Assembly (NCBI GenBank): GCA_025531455.1
Contig: JAMYHL010000031.1
Span: 62,001-126,000, forward strand
Direction of reading: 5' to 3'
Source of the DNA: Apiotrichum sp. Y4204
Lineage: Eukaryota > Basidiomycota > Tremellomycetes > Trichosporonales > Trichosporonaceae
Length of the DNA: 64,000 nucleotides
Below are positions 1-10,644 of the stretch, piece after piece. The translations under genes and the position numbers were made by a program. The notes under the pieces were generated by a model. That model was not told the origin of the DNA. It was given only the letters and a program-made list of their open reading frames with translations, and did no database searches. Numbering within the stretch: the stretch's first letter is position 1; every line of letters starts with the position of its first letter.

Positions 1-951
1 GTCGCCGAGCAGGCTGCCCGCGCCGCGTCCATGGGCGTCACCGAGGTTGTCGACCTCGAGATGGCACACAACATTCCGGCGTGGAAGCGCCGCGCAGACA
101 AGGGCTTTGACACGCTCCGCGTTCACATCGGCTTCTACCCCCCGCACCTAGGCGACGCGGAGGAGGCGGGTGTGCGCACCGGCTCCCCGATCGCCGCCGA
201 CGGGCTCATCACAGCCGGCCCGGCCAAGATCATCTCCGACGGAAGTCTCGGCTCCCAGACCGCCTTCTGCTGCGACCCCTACCCTGGAACCGAGGACCGC
301 GGCATTCTCGCGCACTCGAGCGAGGACGTTGAGCAGATTGCCATCCGCGCAACGGGCCTTGGCCTCCGTCTGGCCGTCCACGCGATCGGGGACGACGCCC
401 TGCGCTCCGCCCTGTCGGCACTCGAGCGCGCCGCGCGCGCCGGCTCCGCCCCGCTTCCGGGCTCAACGATCGAGCACGCGCAGCTCGTCCACAAGGAGGA
501 CCTGTCGCGCTTTGTCGCGCTCGGCCTGACCGCCTCCATCCAGCCGCGCCATCTCGTGGATGACCGCGAGCTGTGCGCGGCATTCTGGCCCGGCCGCGAG
601 GATCGCGCGTACGCGTTCAAGTCGATCGTGGATGCCGGTATCCCGATCAAGCTTGGTTCCGACTGTCCCGTCGCGCAGCTGGATCCGTGGGACGCGCTCG
701 CATGTGCGATCTCCCGTGCGGGACCGGGCGAGGGCGCGGACAAGGCTTTTGTCAAGGACGAGTGCATCCCCCTCGACGTCGCGTATGCCGCTAGCACGTG
801 CAATGGCAAGCTCCACATTGTCGAGGGGCAGGCGGCGGATCTTGTTGTGCTCGAGAAGAACCCCCTGGAGTGCAGCCCCGACGAGCTTCGCAAGATGAAG
901 GTTGTCGGGACTATGCTTGCCGGCCGCTGGACGTACCGCCGCCAGGAGTAG
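1..951 (+). CDS. Amidohydrolase family 3 (YtcJ-like) protein, 5'-truncated by window edge
   Basis: The reading frame is open from the first base of the window and runs to a TAG at 949-951, so only the C-terminal ~316 residues are present; the Met at base 31 is internal. Visible motifs fit the metal-dependent amidohydrolase superfamily, subgroup 3: a His in HAIGDDAL, the IEHAQLV segment, a long SIQPRHLVDDREL stretch and the late metal-binding-type Asp in LGSDCPVAQLDPWDAL, followed by the small beta-sandwich region that ends in a YRR tail. Members hydrolyse C-N bonds of amides or N-acyl compounds, probably in the cytosol, but the substrate cannot be read from sequence. No intron is seen in this part. 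The N-terminal HxH metal site lies outside the window. Confidence 0.85.
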   Translation, partial: VAEQAARAASMGVTEVVDLEMAHNIPAWKRRADKGFDTLRVHIGFYPPHLGDAEEAGVRTGSPIAADGLITAGPAKIISDGSLGSQTAFCCDPYPGTEDRGILAHSSEDVEQIAIRATGLGLRLAVHAIGDDALRSALSALERAARAGSAPLPGSTIEHAQLVHKEDLSRFVALGLTASIQPRHLVDDRELCAAFWPGREDRAYAFKSIVDAGIPIKLGSDCPVAQLDPWDALACAISRAGPGEGADKAFVKDECIPLDVAYAASTCNGKLHIVEGQAADLVVLEKNPLECSPDELRKMKVVGTMLAGRWTYRRQE

Positions 952-1630
952 GATGTGTACGGAGGAATAAGAGAAATCGGGTCAGGATGTCCATGATGGG
1001 AATGAGACACTCATGCATGGGATGAGGGAGCGGGATCTCATCTCTACACGTAGGTACAGCTTTCGGTATGCATGTGGATGAATAGCAGTGGAAGGAAGAC
1101 TGTTTGCGAGCAGCCTGACCCTATGGCTATCAGAGCCCACAACACAGCACCGACAAGGTATCATCAGCGCTGCTGCAGAAACAAACGTAGTGTCGTCTGG
1201 GTCAAGCAGACCAGCGATAGCGCAGGCTTACAGGACGGGTGGCATCCATCGCCCCGTCGAGTACGCTGGGGAGAGGACAGGCGACATCCACCTCAACAGC
1301 ATGGCTGCGATACTAGTCCAACGTGTTTGTATTGCCCTTTGTACTCGACGTGGTTGTGAGCTAAGACACTAGAGGCATAAACTTGCTCCTTCCCGCCAGA
1401 GACTTGAATGCGAGGTACACTGTATCCCTGTCAATGTGGAGATCGTAAGAACAACAGTCAGTAGCACAGCACTTCGGGGCCGGAAAGGTTGATGCAAGAA
1501 GCGTCCCCACGTCCCCGCCTCTTACCCCAGCCCCATCCCACCCCTCTCCCCTTCCCGCGGCGCCTCGATGCCATTTCCCGCGCACGCATGTGCATCTGTC
1601 TATTTGTGTTTAATTTCGCTGCGGCAGCGC
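952..1630. other. Convergent intergenic spacer
   Basis: Lies between the amidohydrolase stop (+) and the stop of the complex I-like gene (-). It presumably holds both 3' untranslated regions. I see no convincing gene, repeat or RNA here. Confidence 0.5.
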
Positions 1631-2696
1631 CTAGTCGTCCTGCTTGACCTTGAGGTCCGAAAGGTCGGCCTGCGAGCCGACGGCGACCGAGTGCGGGGAC
1701 GCCATCTCGAACGAGCTGGGTTGTAAGTGGGCGAATGGAGATGGGTAATGAGGTTGGGAGTACCGGTGGACGCGAGAGGACAGAAAACGACACGATGAGT
1801 CGAGGGATGACATCCCTAACCCTAGGCATCATCGCCATCTCTCTCCATCTCATCTGCCTCTTCCCACTCCCTTTCTCACTCACGAAGGGAACCGCATGCG
1901 GTGCATCTTGGGCATCTCCGCCTCTCCGATGAGGAGCTTGGAGTCGGCGACCTCGGACGCAAGCTCGAGGTGCTTGATGTTGCGCTCGGACCAGGTGTCC
2001 GCCGCGCCGGCCATGTTGCGCGCGATGAGGCGGGTGATCCACGGCGCCTTGTCGCCCTGTGCGTCTGCCTCGAGAGCCGCGTTCGACGTCGAGGGCGACG
2101 CGGCACCGGCCGCCGGAGAGGGCAGGTACGGGTACACCAGCGCGCCGAGGCCGAGGACGATGAACGTGTTGCGCCACGTCGCGTTGAAGAAGGCTGGCGT
2201 TAGTATGGAGCAGATATGCGGGGTTGGTTTGGAATGACGCGCTGGGGGTCGAAGCGGGTGGACTCGTAGTGGAGACGAGCTGCAGAGGCGCGCACCGGCA
2301 GCAAACGTGTCACCGCTTATTCACAGACACTGCCGCCGCGGCAGTGCACACGACGTCCGACGCCGAGCACCGCGCGCGTCACATGCGCACCGAGCGGTGG
2401 GAGGGCAAGTGGGCGCAAGTACACGCCTTGGTATCCCGCCCGAGATGAGGCTCTCCCTCATCTCTTCCCCTCTCTCTTCCTTCCCCTTCCTCCCCAGCTC
2501 GTGGCTCCTCTGCTTCCCATCCCGCCTCCAATCCCCTTCGGCGACCATCTCCCGCGCCTCGATTTCTGGTTCTCGCGATTCGATCCAGATACGCACTCTC
2601 GTGAGTGTCAGCCGCGCTGGACTGGTTCGACGCGGCGCGGCGGGCAGCCGCACGGGGCACGGCGGCGAGCGGGCGGAGCGCGGGGCGGAGGGGCAT
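1631..2696 (-). CDS. Probable mitochondrial complex I accessory subunit (fungal 17.8 kDa type)
   Basis: Three exons on the minus strand: 2696-2597, 2193-1884 and 1715-1631, giving 164 residues with all phases closing. The N-terminus is a basic, Arg/Ala-rich mitochondrial presequence (MPLRPALRPLAAVPRAAARR). The mature part has one hydrophobic segment (NTFIVLGLGALVYPYLP), then a conserved-looking soluble tail with WSERNIKHLELA, MHRMRFPS and VGSQADLSDLKV. This resembles the fungal NADH:ubiquinone oxidoreductase 17.8 kDa subunit, a single-pass inner-membrane supernumerary subunit of the complex I membrane arm; the family call is from recall and is moderate. Intron 1 (2194-2596, 403 nt) is far longer than other introns in the window. 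Its donor is GTGCGT, and the joined sequence reads THETFFNATWRN, which supports the junction. Confidence 0.6.
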
Positions 2697-3640
2697 CGTG
2701 GTGGGTGGGGGAGTGGTGGGGAGCGAGTGTACCGTGTGTGATGGCGCCGAGATGGACAACAGCGGAGGTCGCGGACGGAGGTGGAGAGGTCGTGACGGGC
2801 AATAGGAGCAGCAAGCAAGCAGCGAATGGGAGGGACGGGGATTCAGCGGGGTTGGCGAGTGTGGCACCCCAGCCAGGGCAGGATTAGGAAATTTTGGACC
2901 CGCTAATCAGCAGTAGGTAGAAGGGTAATCTATCTTCGGTTTGATATTTGTATTGGGGGGTTCGGAGAACGGAGTCACGGATGCATGCCGGCTTGAAGAG
3001 CGTCGAAGTCAGCACCAACGGCGACGGCGACGGCGATGCTGGTGTTGGTCCTATCGCCCCGGAGATGCGGAGGAAAGCAGCAGCGAACAACACTTCCAGT
3101 CAACAGCGAGACAGAGCCCTGTTGCTCGAGTTGCCCTGTTGCAAGCTCATCACGACCGGAAAAACACCAGCATAACATGTCAAACAAAAGCTACAAATGT
3201 TCGGAATGTATCCACTAAGCATAACTTGGCCGCTGTGGAGAGCAGCAGACAAGGAATAGGAGCGGGCCCGGCCGCTATCTGTGCGGCGCGGGGGAAATGC
3301 TATTGGCAGCTTTTTGACCCCCCAGCCTGGAGGAGGCAGACTGAGGGGCTTCGAAAGTGCCGAACCTGGCCGAGACCGAGGCCAGAGAGGATGAGGGGAG
3401 TGGAGGGGAGTTAGAAAATAGGGAGAGGGCGAGAGTGACGAGGACGGGAAGAGTGATGAGATGAAGACTCTTACCGACAGCCTCCGCGACCCCATTATCC
3501 AGGTTAGTTTACATGTCATCTGCACAATCGTCGTGACCATTTACCCCGCGCTTCGCCTCAGCTCGTTAAGAGTCGTAATGCTTGCATGCACAACCTGTTG
3601 TTAGCCCAGCCCCACATTCCAGCGCTCACCTATTCTACAC
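2697..3640. other. Intergenic region upstream of complex I-like gene
   Basis: Promoter side of the minus-strand gene starting at 2696 and 3' side of uS11m (stop at 3641). A possible 3' UTR intron of uS11m (GTGAGC ... CTAACAACAG, about 3592-3632 on the minus strand) is visible. Short open frames are arginine-rich translations of GC-rich DNA and are not supported as genes. Confidence 0.4.
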
Positions 3641-4291
3641 TTAGACACGACGCGGGCGGGGTCCACGGGTCCCGCCAATCTTGAGGCGTGTGCGGTCCTC
3701 GACGCGGCACACGAGGGGCGCGACCTCCTCGCCCTCGGCGCCGGCGATGGCGGCGCTGACCGCCTCGCGGCCGGTGCCCTCGAATCCGTTAAACGAGACG
3801 CCGAGCTGCATCTTGTGTCCCTTGGCCGCAAACGACCGGCTCGTTTGTACGATGCGCGCAATCATCTTGAGCACGGCCTGGTGGCTCGCCTCGTAGTTGC
3901 CCTTTGCGCTGTTCTTGAACACGGACCCCGTCCCCGCCGAGATGGACGGGCCAATCGGGCCAAGACGATCGGACAGTGTGAGGATCAGGTTGTTCCGCGA
4001 ACACATTGCCGAGAGGTTGTGCGTCGGCGCGCGGTCCGTCACCCCCGACTTGCGCGCGTACCTCCCCCCGTCGAGCGGCTCCCACCGCAGGTCGAGCAAC
4101 GGCATGTCCGTCCCCGCCGTGCCGCCCGAACGCACGAGCTGGCCATCCACAGTCAACGGCTTCATCGGCGCGGCGGCGAGCGGTGCGCTCGAGGTGAGGC
4201 CGCGGGCGGCCGCAGCCGGGAGGCCAAAGTCGAGACCGACCCGAGACGAGGTCGCAAGTGTTGCGCGGGCGAGAGGGGTGAAGAAAGACAT
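3641..4291 (-). CDS. MRPS18: Mitochondrial small-subunit ribosomal protein uS11m
   Basis: Single exon of 216 codons. The chosen start at 4291 (MSFFTPLARATLATSSRVG) opens a basic, Ser/Arg/Ala-rich mitochondrial targeting sequence; an upstream extension in the same frame lacks such features. The C-terminal half matches the uS11 fold: NNLILTLSDRLGPIG corresponds to the NNTxVTLTD strand, followed by SAGTGSVFKNSAKGNYEA (the SAGxxGFKGSRK-type loop that contacts rRNA), a helix, LGVSFNGFEGTGREA, and the basic tail LKIGGTRGPRPRRV typical of uS11. The protein would sit on the platform of the mitochondrial 37S subunit. The bacterial-type KxSRK residues are weakly conserved, as is common in fungal uS11m. 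It is transcribed in the same direction as the membrane-protein gene that ends 271 bp upstream. Confidence 0.78.
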   Translation of the reverse strand: MSFFTPLARATLATSSRVGLDFGLPAAAARGLTSSAPLAAAPMKPLTVDGQLVRSGGTAGTDMPLLDLRWEPLDGGRYARKSGVTDRAPTHNLSAMCSRNNLILTLSDRLGPIGPSISAGTGSVFKNSAKGNYEASHQAVLKMIARIVQTSRSFAAKGHKMQLGVSFNGFEGTGREAVSAAIAGAEGEEVAPLVCRVEDRTRLKIGGTRGPRPRRV

Positions 4292-4562
4292 TGTGTTGGA
4301 GAAAAGTGTTGAGGAAATGGAGGGGAGGAGAAGAGCGAGGGCGAGTGCGAGCGAGCCAACGACCAACAAAGGGAGAGGGCGAAACTGGTGCGACGGACTT
4401 TTTTTTTCCAGCGCGCCTGAATGTGGCACCTTCCGAAGCACTCCGCGGACCCCCCAGGACATCTTGCTGTCAATCGATACACGACATGCATCTACATATC
4501 CCGACAACGATACAAAGCATACACTGAACGACAAGCAGGGAAAAGGAAAAGAGATTGGAACG

Positions 4563-6377
4563 TTATACGAGGCCGCCCCACGCTCCAAGACCAGCAAATA
4601 CGCTCCCGAGCGCGACGATGAGGCCCTGGAAAGTCAGCACAGCCAGCATATGTCACTCACGCCCCAGGTGACGGCGCCGACACCGACACGGCCAACCACC
4701 TTCCACACGAGCGCAAGCACGGCGTGGAGAAAGGCAACGAGCACCCACGCGAGAGGAAGATACCTGCTCGGATGCGGGTTTGGTGCGTACGGCGGCCACT
4801 CGGCCGCGGCAGCATGCAGCGGCGGCGCATCAGGACCGCCATGGGACGGCTCGTGCTTGTAGATCGGCTCCGGATCGAACCAGAAGGCGGAGAGGATGAG
4901 CGTCAGGCCGAGATTCAGAATCAATGTATCGATGCGCCAGAGAATGTGAAGGGCAAGCGGGATGAGCTGGGGTTAGAGATGCTTGGGGGACGTATTGGAC
5001 GTACGGGGAACGGGAGGCCCATAACCTGTTCGAGTTCTGCGGTGAGCACGATGAATGCATTCTCCCACCCACCATGCCTTGCGCGCATGCGCTCCAGGAC
5101 CAACACGCGGCGCTCAAGCTCGTCCTCTTCCTCGATCAGCGCGTCCTCATCCAGATCGCAGCCGTCTGCGCGCAGCAAGGCGCTCTCTTCCGGCACGGTG
5201 GTGAGTCCCGTGTCGGTGCCCAGTCCAAGTTCGGCACCGTCGGTCCACTCGAGTTGCGGCGCGGTAAGGACGTCCTCGTATAGCGCGAGCTGCTCCCATC
5301 CCTGCACAATACCCCAAGTTGTCTCGGCGAGACCCCATCCTAGCCCGAGCCAGAAGCTGCTGTGAAAGCCCGAGGTGGGTGACGGTATGGTGAGCGGGAC
5401 GGAAACAAGACGCACGGCCTCGTGCCCCACCGCGTGCAGTACCGTGGACACAGTGACGGTCCACATGCTTGAGAGGGGGAGCCATGAAGTGGCCACAAAC
5501 ATGGGCACGCGCAACGCCTGCACCGTCATCGATGCAAAAATACCGACGAGGAACGCCTTCCAGAAAAACGGGTGCGGGTATTCCTGTCCCTCGTCACGCT
5601 CGTCCCGGCTAGGAGGCCTGTGTGTGTGTGAGTGAGGAGGAGGGCAACAGTTGGTCTGAGCGCTGGTGACGTCGGGAATCAAACATTCGGGGTGTTTCAT
5701 GGATCAACGGGAATCCAAAGGAGTGGACGGGTGGACGGCAGCGATACCACCGACAAACAGGGGTATGCTATTCACAGATCCCATCACGACGCGCAGAAGC
5801 GCTCAGAACACGCAACGGAAAGCGTCCGTTAGACTTACCATCCCCAAGTGACAAGCGCCACCATGCTTAAGAAGAAGAGCGTTGTCAGAATCGGCACAAG
5901 GAGGTACAGGCGCGACAGCCACACCCAGGACACTGCGGTCAGTATGTGAGCACAAGGACAGGTGGGCGCAACGATACCAAGCGGCCGCAAGGGAGGATAG
6001 CCATCCACGTACGAGTCAGTGCAGCAGCCGCAGCTGCACAGACCATGCTGCAGCCACAACCTCTTCACTCTCCCCCGACCCCCGGCTTCCGACCCCCACT
6101 CACCGTTCAACAGCGCCTCATCCACCAGGTCGTCCATGTCCATGTCCAAGCACTCGGCCTCATCGCAAACAGCGTCGCAGCCATACCCATTCGTCGGGGA
6201 TTCCACCACACCTTCGCCCTCGTACTCGTACACCTGTGTGGGGATGACGATCTGCACTGCCGGCGGCCCGCCGTCTGTGGGAGCCTGGGTAGTCGCTCCG
6301 TAGCTCACGCGGTGTGGTGGCTTGCGGCCCGACGCGAGGGCCGATGGCGGGGCGTCTGGTGCCGTGTCGTTTGTCAT
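4563..6377 (-). CDS. Uncharacterised multi-pass membrane protein
   Basis: Five exons on the minus strand (6377-6104, 5932-5839, 5617-5005, 4966-4661, 4625-4563) give 449 residues; every junction closes in frame. I do not recognise the family. The first ~90 residues are hydrophilic and acidic in part (DAVCDEAECLDMDMDDLVDE). They are followed by about six hydrophobic segments: LSRLYLLVPILTTLFFLSMV, the FFWKAFLVGIFASM region, MWTVTVSTVLHAVG, LILNLGLTLILSAFWF, LAWVLVAFLHAVLALVW and the extreme C-terminal GLIVALGSVFAGLGAWGGL. An acidic cytosolic-type loop with EEEDELERRVLVLERMRARH separates the third and fourth segments. Intron 1 is phase 1 and free of stops in the exon frame, so an unspliced reading is possible, but its CTGACCGCAG end and the fit of the joined TM segment favour splicing. 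Confidence 0.7.
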
Positions 6378-6444
6378 TGGGTGTGTGGCGTGGGGTGCGA
6401 GTGGGGGGGAGTGTGGGAAAGAGAGATGAGAGAGAGAGAAAGTG

Positions 6445-6480
6445 CTGTTGTCGTTGTTGTTGTTGTCGTCGTCGTCGTTT
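6445..6480. repeat. Trinucleotide (GTT/GTC)n microsatellite
   Basis: A run of GTT units followed by GTC units lies about 70 bp upstream of the minus-strand membrane-protein start, so it is probably in its 5' untranslated region. Confidence 0.75.
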
Positions 6481-6687
6481 GTCCATGGGGCTCTCTCGAT
6501 CTTGACATCCTTGTGATCGCATATCCCGCTCTTCTTTTAGATGGCGACATCCTTCATTCCTTATTTGCGTCAGATATGTCAGATGCGCGCTAGGCGCTAG
6601 ATGCGGACGGTTCCAAGCAGGTGGGGGGAACAGATAAGGAAACTCTCGCCAGACGCACGTTGTGTACACGTGTTGTAGTACCCAGCT

Positions 6688-6697
6688 ATCACGTGAC
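6688..6697. promoter_or_regulatory. ATCACGTGAC E-box (bHLH/Cbf1-type site)
   Basis: Contains the palindromic core TCACGTGA, the classical target of Cbf1-like bHLH factors. It sits 311 bp upstream of the membrane-protein start and about 710 bp from the carrier start. The same 10-mer recurs at three other promoters in this window. Confidence 0.45.
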
Positions 6698-7404
6698 ATT
6701 CCGCATTTCCGCCTTCCCCCTTTTCCCCCCGCATTCCCCCCTCCACCTCCACCGGCAACTCTCTCTTCCGTCCGATGTGGAGGACCAGACGGCCCCGGCG
6801 GAAGCAAACGGAGGTTATAGCCAATCATATCTCTCCATTTCTCCCGTGCTGTAGAGTCTGTAGCATCACTCTCCTGCTTTTTTAGCCGGGGATACCGCGG
6901 ATTGCCGGAGAAAAATGGGCAGGAAAAAGCACAACAAGAGTGCCCAGGGAGCCAGGTGTCCCTTGGCTTGGTGCGGTGCTTGTGATCGCATGCTCTGCGG
7001 CCGCTGTTCGGTCCTTTCGGCTCGGCTGTACCGATGGGCAGGACGTGCGGACAGCGATGATGAGCCCACCCGCCCCCGGCTACAAGCCGACTATAGGCTG
7101 ACAAGGCTGGGCATGGCTGGGCGGCGGCCGTGACAAGGCCGTCTCCGTGTAGCCGTGTAGCGTGTGATCACAGTCGTCGCTCGGCTACTCGCTCAACTTG
7201 ACTGTACTGGTATACTGGTACTGGGTGACTGGATGTGACTGTACCCGATTTAACCTGCCCCCCTTCTTTTTTTTCCCCCTTCTTCCCCCTCTTCCCCCAC
7301 CGTCTCCGTCTCCGTCACCGACACCGCCGCCGTCGTCGTCGTCGCCAGCGTCGCTCCGCCCCTTTCTACCCCCTCCGCTCGCTACCGTTTCCGCCTAGCT
7401 CAAA

Positions 7405-8881
7405 ATGTCCGACGAGGGATCCGACGTTCTTGCCGTCAAGGAGGAGAAGCAGACGGTCAACCCCGTCAAGTCGTTCATCTCGGGCGGCTTTGGTGGTGTC
7501 TGCGCCGTCCTTGTCGGCCACCCCTTTGACCTCACCAAGACGCGTCTCCAGACCGCGCCCCCGGGCACCTACACCGGCGCCATTGATGTTGTGAAGAAGA
7601 CGATTGCCCGTGATGGTGTCCGTGGGTGAGTAGCAACCGGCGAGCGACGCGCAGAGGGAATCGGGAAGATGAGACATGGTGGGCCGGACGAATGGCAGCG
7701 AGAGAAGCGTCTCGAGAAGCGTCTCGAGCTGTCCTGGCGCCGGCCATTCTGGCGGTTGCTTGCCGCCTACGGGGCTGCGGGTTGTCTCGTAGTCTCGCTG
7801 TCTCCATCCAGTGGAGACCGTGAAAGCCGGTCGTGCGACTTGCCGGGCCATCTCTCACCCCGTCCTCGCTGCGTGCGCCGCGCCAACATCTCTCTCAGAA
7901 CACATACTGACTTGGCAGCATGTACCGCGGTATCTCCCCGCCCCTCCTCGGTGTCACTCCCATTTTCGCCATCTCGTTCTGGGTACGTATAACGGTGTCC
8001 TCCGCGATGGGCCAGCGAGGGTGCCCCCATAGGGATTTTCGGAGCGCGATGCTGGGCCTGCTCCGTTGTAGAACGGACCAGGGGCCGAGATCTGAGCCAT
8101 TGGCGCATCTCATCAGCCCCAGCGACCTGCGACCCGCGACCTGCCGTGATGGCAGCGCAGGTCGCGTGCCCCCTCTGGTCCTCCCGCACACTAAAGACTT
8201 TCTAGAGACAGTACTGACAAGCAGGGTTACGACATGGGCAAGCGCCTGGTCTACGCGATGACGCCAAACCGCACTTCGCCCAAGCTCTCGGTCGGCGAGC
8301 TCGCCGCTGCTGGTTTCGTTTCTGCCATTCCCGCGACTCTTGTTGCTGCTCCCGCTGAGCGTGTCAAGGTTCTTCTCCAGGTGCAGGGCCAGGGCGGCAA
8401 GCCTGCGTACACTGGCCCCGTTGACGTCGTGCGCAAGCTCTACGCCGAGGGCGGTGTCAAGTCGATCTTCCGTGGTACTGGTGCCACTCTTGCGCGTGAC
8501 GGTCCCGGCTCTGCTCTCTACTTTGCGACTTACGAGGTGATCAAGGGATCGCTTTCTGGCAAGCCGACGATCGACCCGGCGACTGGCGAGGAGCACCAGG
8601 CGCCGCTCTCGCTCCCGGCCGTCATGTTTGCTGGTGGTATGGCCGGTGTCGCCATGTGGTCGCTTGCCATCCCGCCCGACACCATCAAGTCGCGTCTCCA
8701 GTCCGCCCCGGCCGGCACGTACTCGGGTTTCATGGACTGTGCACGCAAGCTCATTGCGCAGGACGGCGTGAGCGCGCTCTTCAAGGGCTTTGGCCCCGCG
8801 ATGGGCCGTGCGTTCCCCGCCAACGCCGCCACGTTTGTCGGCGTCGAGCTCTCCATCAAGGCCATGGACGCGCTCTTCTAA
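7405..8881 (+). CDS. CRC1: Mitochondrial carnitine/acylcarnitine carrier
   Basis: Three exons (7405-7625, 7919-7982, 8225-8881) encode 313 residues, the usual length of a mitochondrial carrier (SLC25) protein. The three tandem repeats each carry the PX[DE]XX[KR] signature: [22 protein letters not shown] and [11 protein letters not shown]. The first repeat contains [20 protein letters not shown] and the third [18 protein letters not shown]; these, with the PAER variant in repeat two, are characteristic of the carnitine/acylcarnitine translocase subgroup, which exchanges acylcarnitines for carnitine across the inner membrane for beta-oxidation. The start is the first ATG after a pyrimidine-rich leader and has the A-rich context CAAAATG. 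Intron 1 (7626-7918) and intron 2 (7983-8224) are longer than the local norm. No presequence is seen, as expected for carriers. Confidence 0.9.
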
Positions 8882-10644
8882 GCGCCGAGCTGCAGGAAGA
8901 TAGAGTAGATTGGGTAGAACACCGCGCCCGGGGGGCGGGCGGCGGTGGAAAACACGCGACAGACCTATAGGCGTTGTATCATTGCATGGATGGCTGCAAC
9001 AGAAACGGACACGATATCCGAGATGGCACAAACACGACTGACGCACTGATAGCGGCACCCGCCGCTGCGCGATCCGGCTTCGGCAATCAAAGCCGAGCAC
9101 ATAGAAGGTATCACATAAAGCATAATGCACATCGGCGCTGGGCGGGATGCAGATGGCTTGGTCTCAGAGTCAAACTGATAAAGCTCACTAACCCCGCCGC
9201 TGCCCGTGACGCTGTTCCAAGCCACTTGGCAGTCTCGGATGTTTGGACTTGTCACTAGATGAATGACCTGCGACGAGCAACGCGCAATATCCAAGATATG
9301 CACTACAGACACGCCGTTAAGGCTTTAGAGCACATGCAGCAACACCAGCCTACCCCTGCCCACACAGCGCACTGCACACGGTGCACAAGAACAGTGACAT
9401 ACACACCCCATACTCACGGCGCGGCAGCTCGGTGCGGCCCAGCCGGCCCGCCTGCCCGCCCCGCCTCGTTGCCATGACGGAGTGACGGCCAGACGGACTC
9501 GTCCACTCTCCGTTTTCCAACCCCCAGGTGGCCCTCTCCCCTCCACTCGGCAACCAGATTTCCACTTTGGAAAAAGATGCCGTATCCCGTATTCCCACCA
9601 TTCCAGCCATCCACTCCTCTCAGAGCTTGCGAGCTTGCAAGCTTTCCAACTCTTCTCAAAACTTGATGCTCCGCAGCGGACCCGCGCGTCCGCTCGCTCC
9701 ACTGATACCGAGGTGCTGCGCAGCTAACGCAGGCACGGGGGCATGCGTCGGGTTTCGACAGTTGCTGAGGCGCCGAGGGCCGCTTTCTCGACTCGTTATG
9801 GACTCTCCCGCGATGTAATGTGGATCATCAGCATAACGGTGGACGACACAGACAAGCATGACTACAACAAGGCCGTGACGCGAGAATGCGTGATCTTACG
9901 CCAGCAGCGAACGTCAGAAGAGTCGAGAACTGTGTAGAGACTGATTCTACTGACCAGTTCCGCGCGCTGACGCTGTGCTGTCTGCAACGTAGGCCACGCT
10001 TGCTGCATCTGGGCTTGTCCTTCAGGTCCTCGGCTCTGGCTGGCCCACGCAGACCAGGACGGCCAGAACCCACCATCCACAACATCCGTCCGCAGTTAAG
10101 CGCACGTGCATGACTCCCGTGCAGTCTGGCCTGGGTTGCCCACGTAGCCCACTATCCCCGCCCAGTTCGCGGCATGCTGCGCAGGTAAAGCCGTGGGAAT
10201 GCTTCGTGTGGCACCTCTGCCTGCGTGCTCACCATCATCGTTGTGGTGAGTTTTATGGAATCGTCGAGCTCATCATCAGCACCGTGCGCTGTGCTCGTGC
10301 TCTCTCGTCTCCCGTCCGTCATCGCACGCATCTCATTCCTTGCTCCACGAAAAACCTCATATGGACATAAGCATTTTTCATCACTTGTGCGCATCACGTC
10401 GCATTCCCCGTCGTCGCAGCCGCTACCTTGTCATGTTCAGTAACGGGCCATGAGAAAATGTAACGGGCCATGAGAAAATGTACGTGTAACAATGACATAG
10501 TTCACAAATCTGTCTCACATAGTACGAGCAGAAACGGTGTCTGGCGCAAGGTGGTAGCGCTTGCGCCAGCTATTACATACTATATGGCGCACGGTCGCTG
10601 GGCGCCGCAGGCGGAAGGGGTGGTGGCTAGAACGGCGTGGGCGC
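8882..10644. other. Gene-poor intergenic region
   Basis: About 1.8 kb between the carrier stop and the stop of the GPI-protein gene (-). It presumably holds both 3' untranslated regions. I find no spliced or unspliced reading frame with recognisable protein features. The only structured element I see is the 20-bp tandem duplication at 10441-10480. Confidence 0.5.
10441..10480. repeat. Perfect 20-bp tandem duplication
   Basis: The unit taacgggccatgagaaaatg occurs twice in direct succession without mismatch. It lies about 165 bp beyond the 3' end of the GPI-protein coding region. Confidence 0.95.

Larger units (their letters stand above)
6378..7404. other. Divergent promoter region (membrane protein / carnitine carrier)
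   Basis: Separates two divergently transcribed genes. It contains a trinucleotide (GTT/GTC)n tract near 6445-6480, an ATCACGTGAC element at 6688-6697 and pyrimidine-rich DNA (7258-7400) directly before the carrier start. No gene is supported. Confidence 0.55.

Noticed and set aside
3480..3530. Possible tiny exon (ATGAAGACTCTTACC... followed by GTTAGT)
   Set aside because: No downstream exon closes the frame before the uS11m gene, and the peptide has no recognisable features.
7895..9130. 411-codon minus-strand open frame
   Set aside because: Antisense to the carnitine carrier exon 3; arginine-rich and an expected shadow of a GC-biased coding region.
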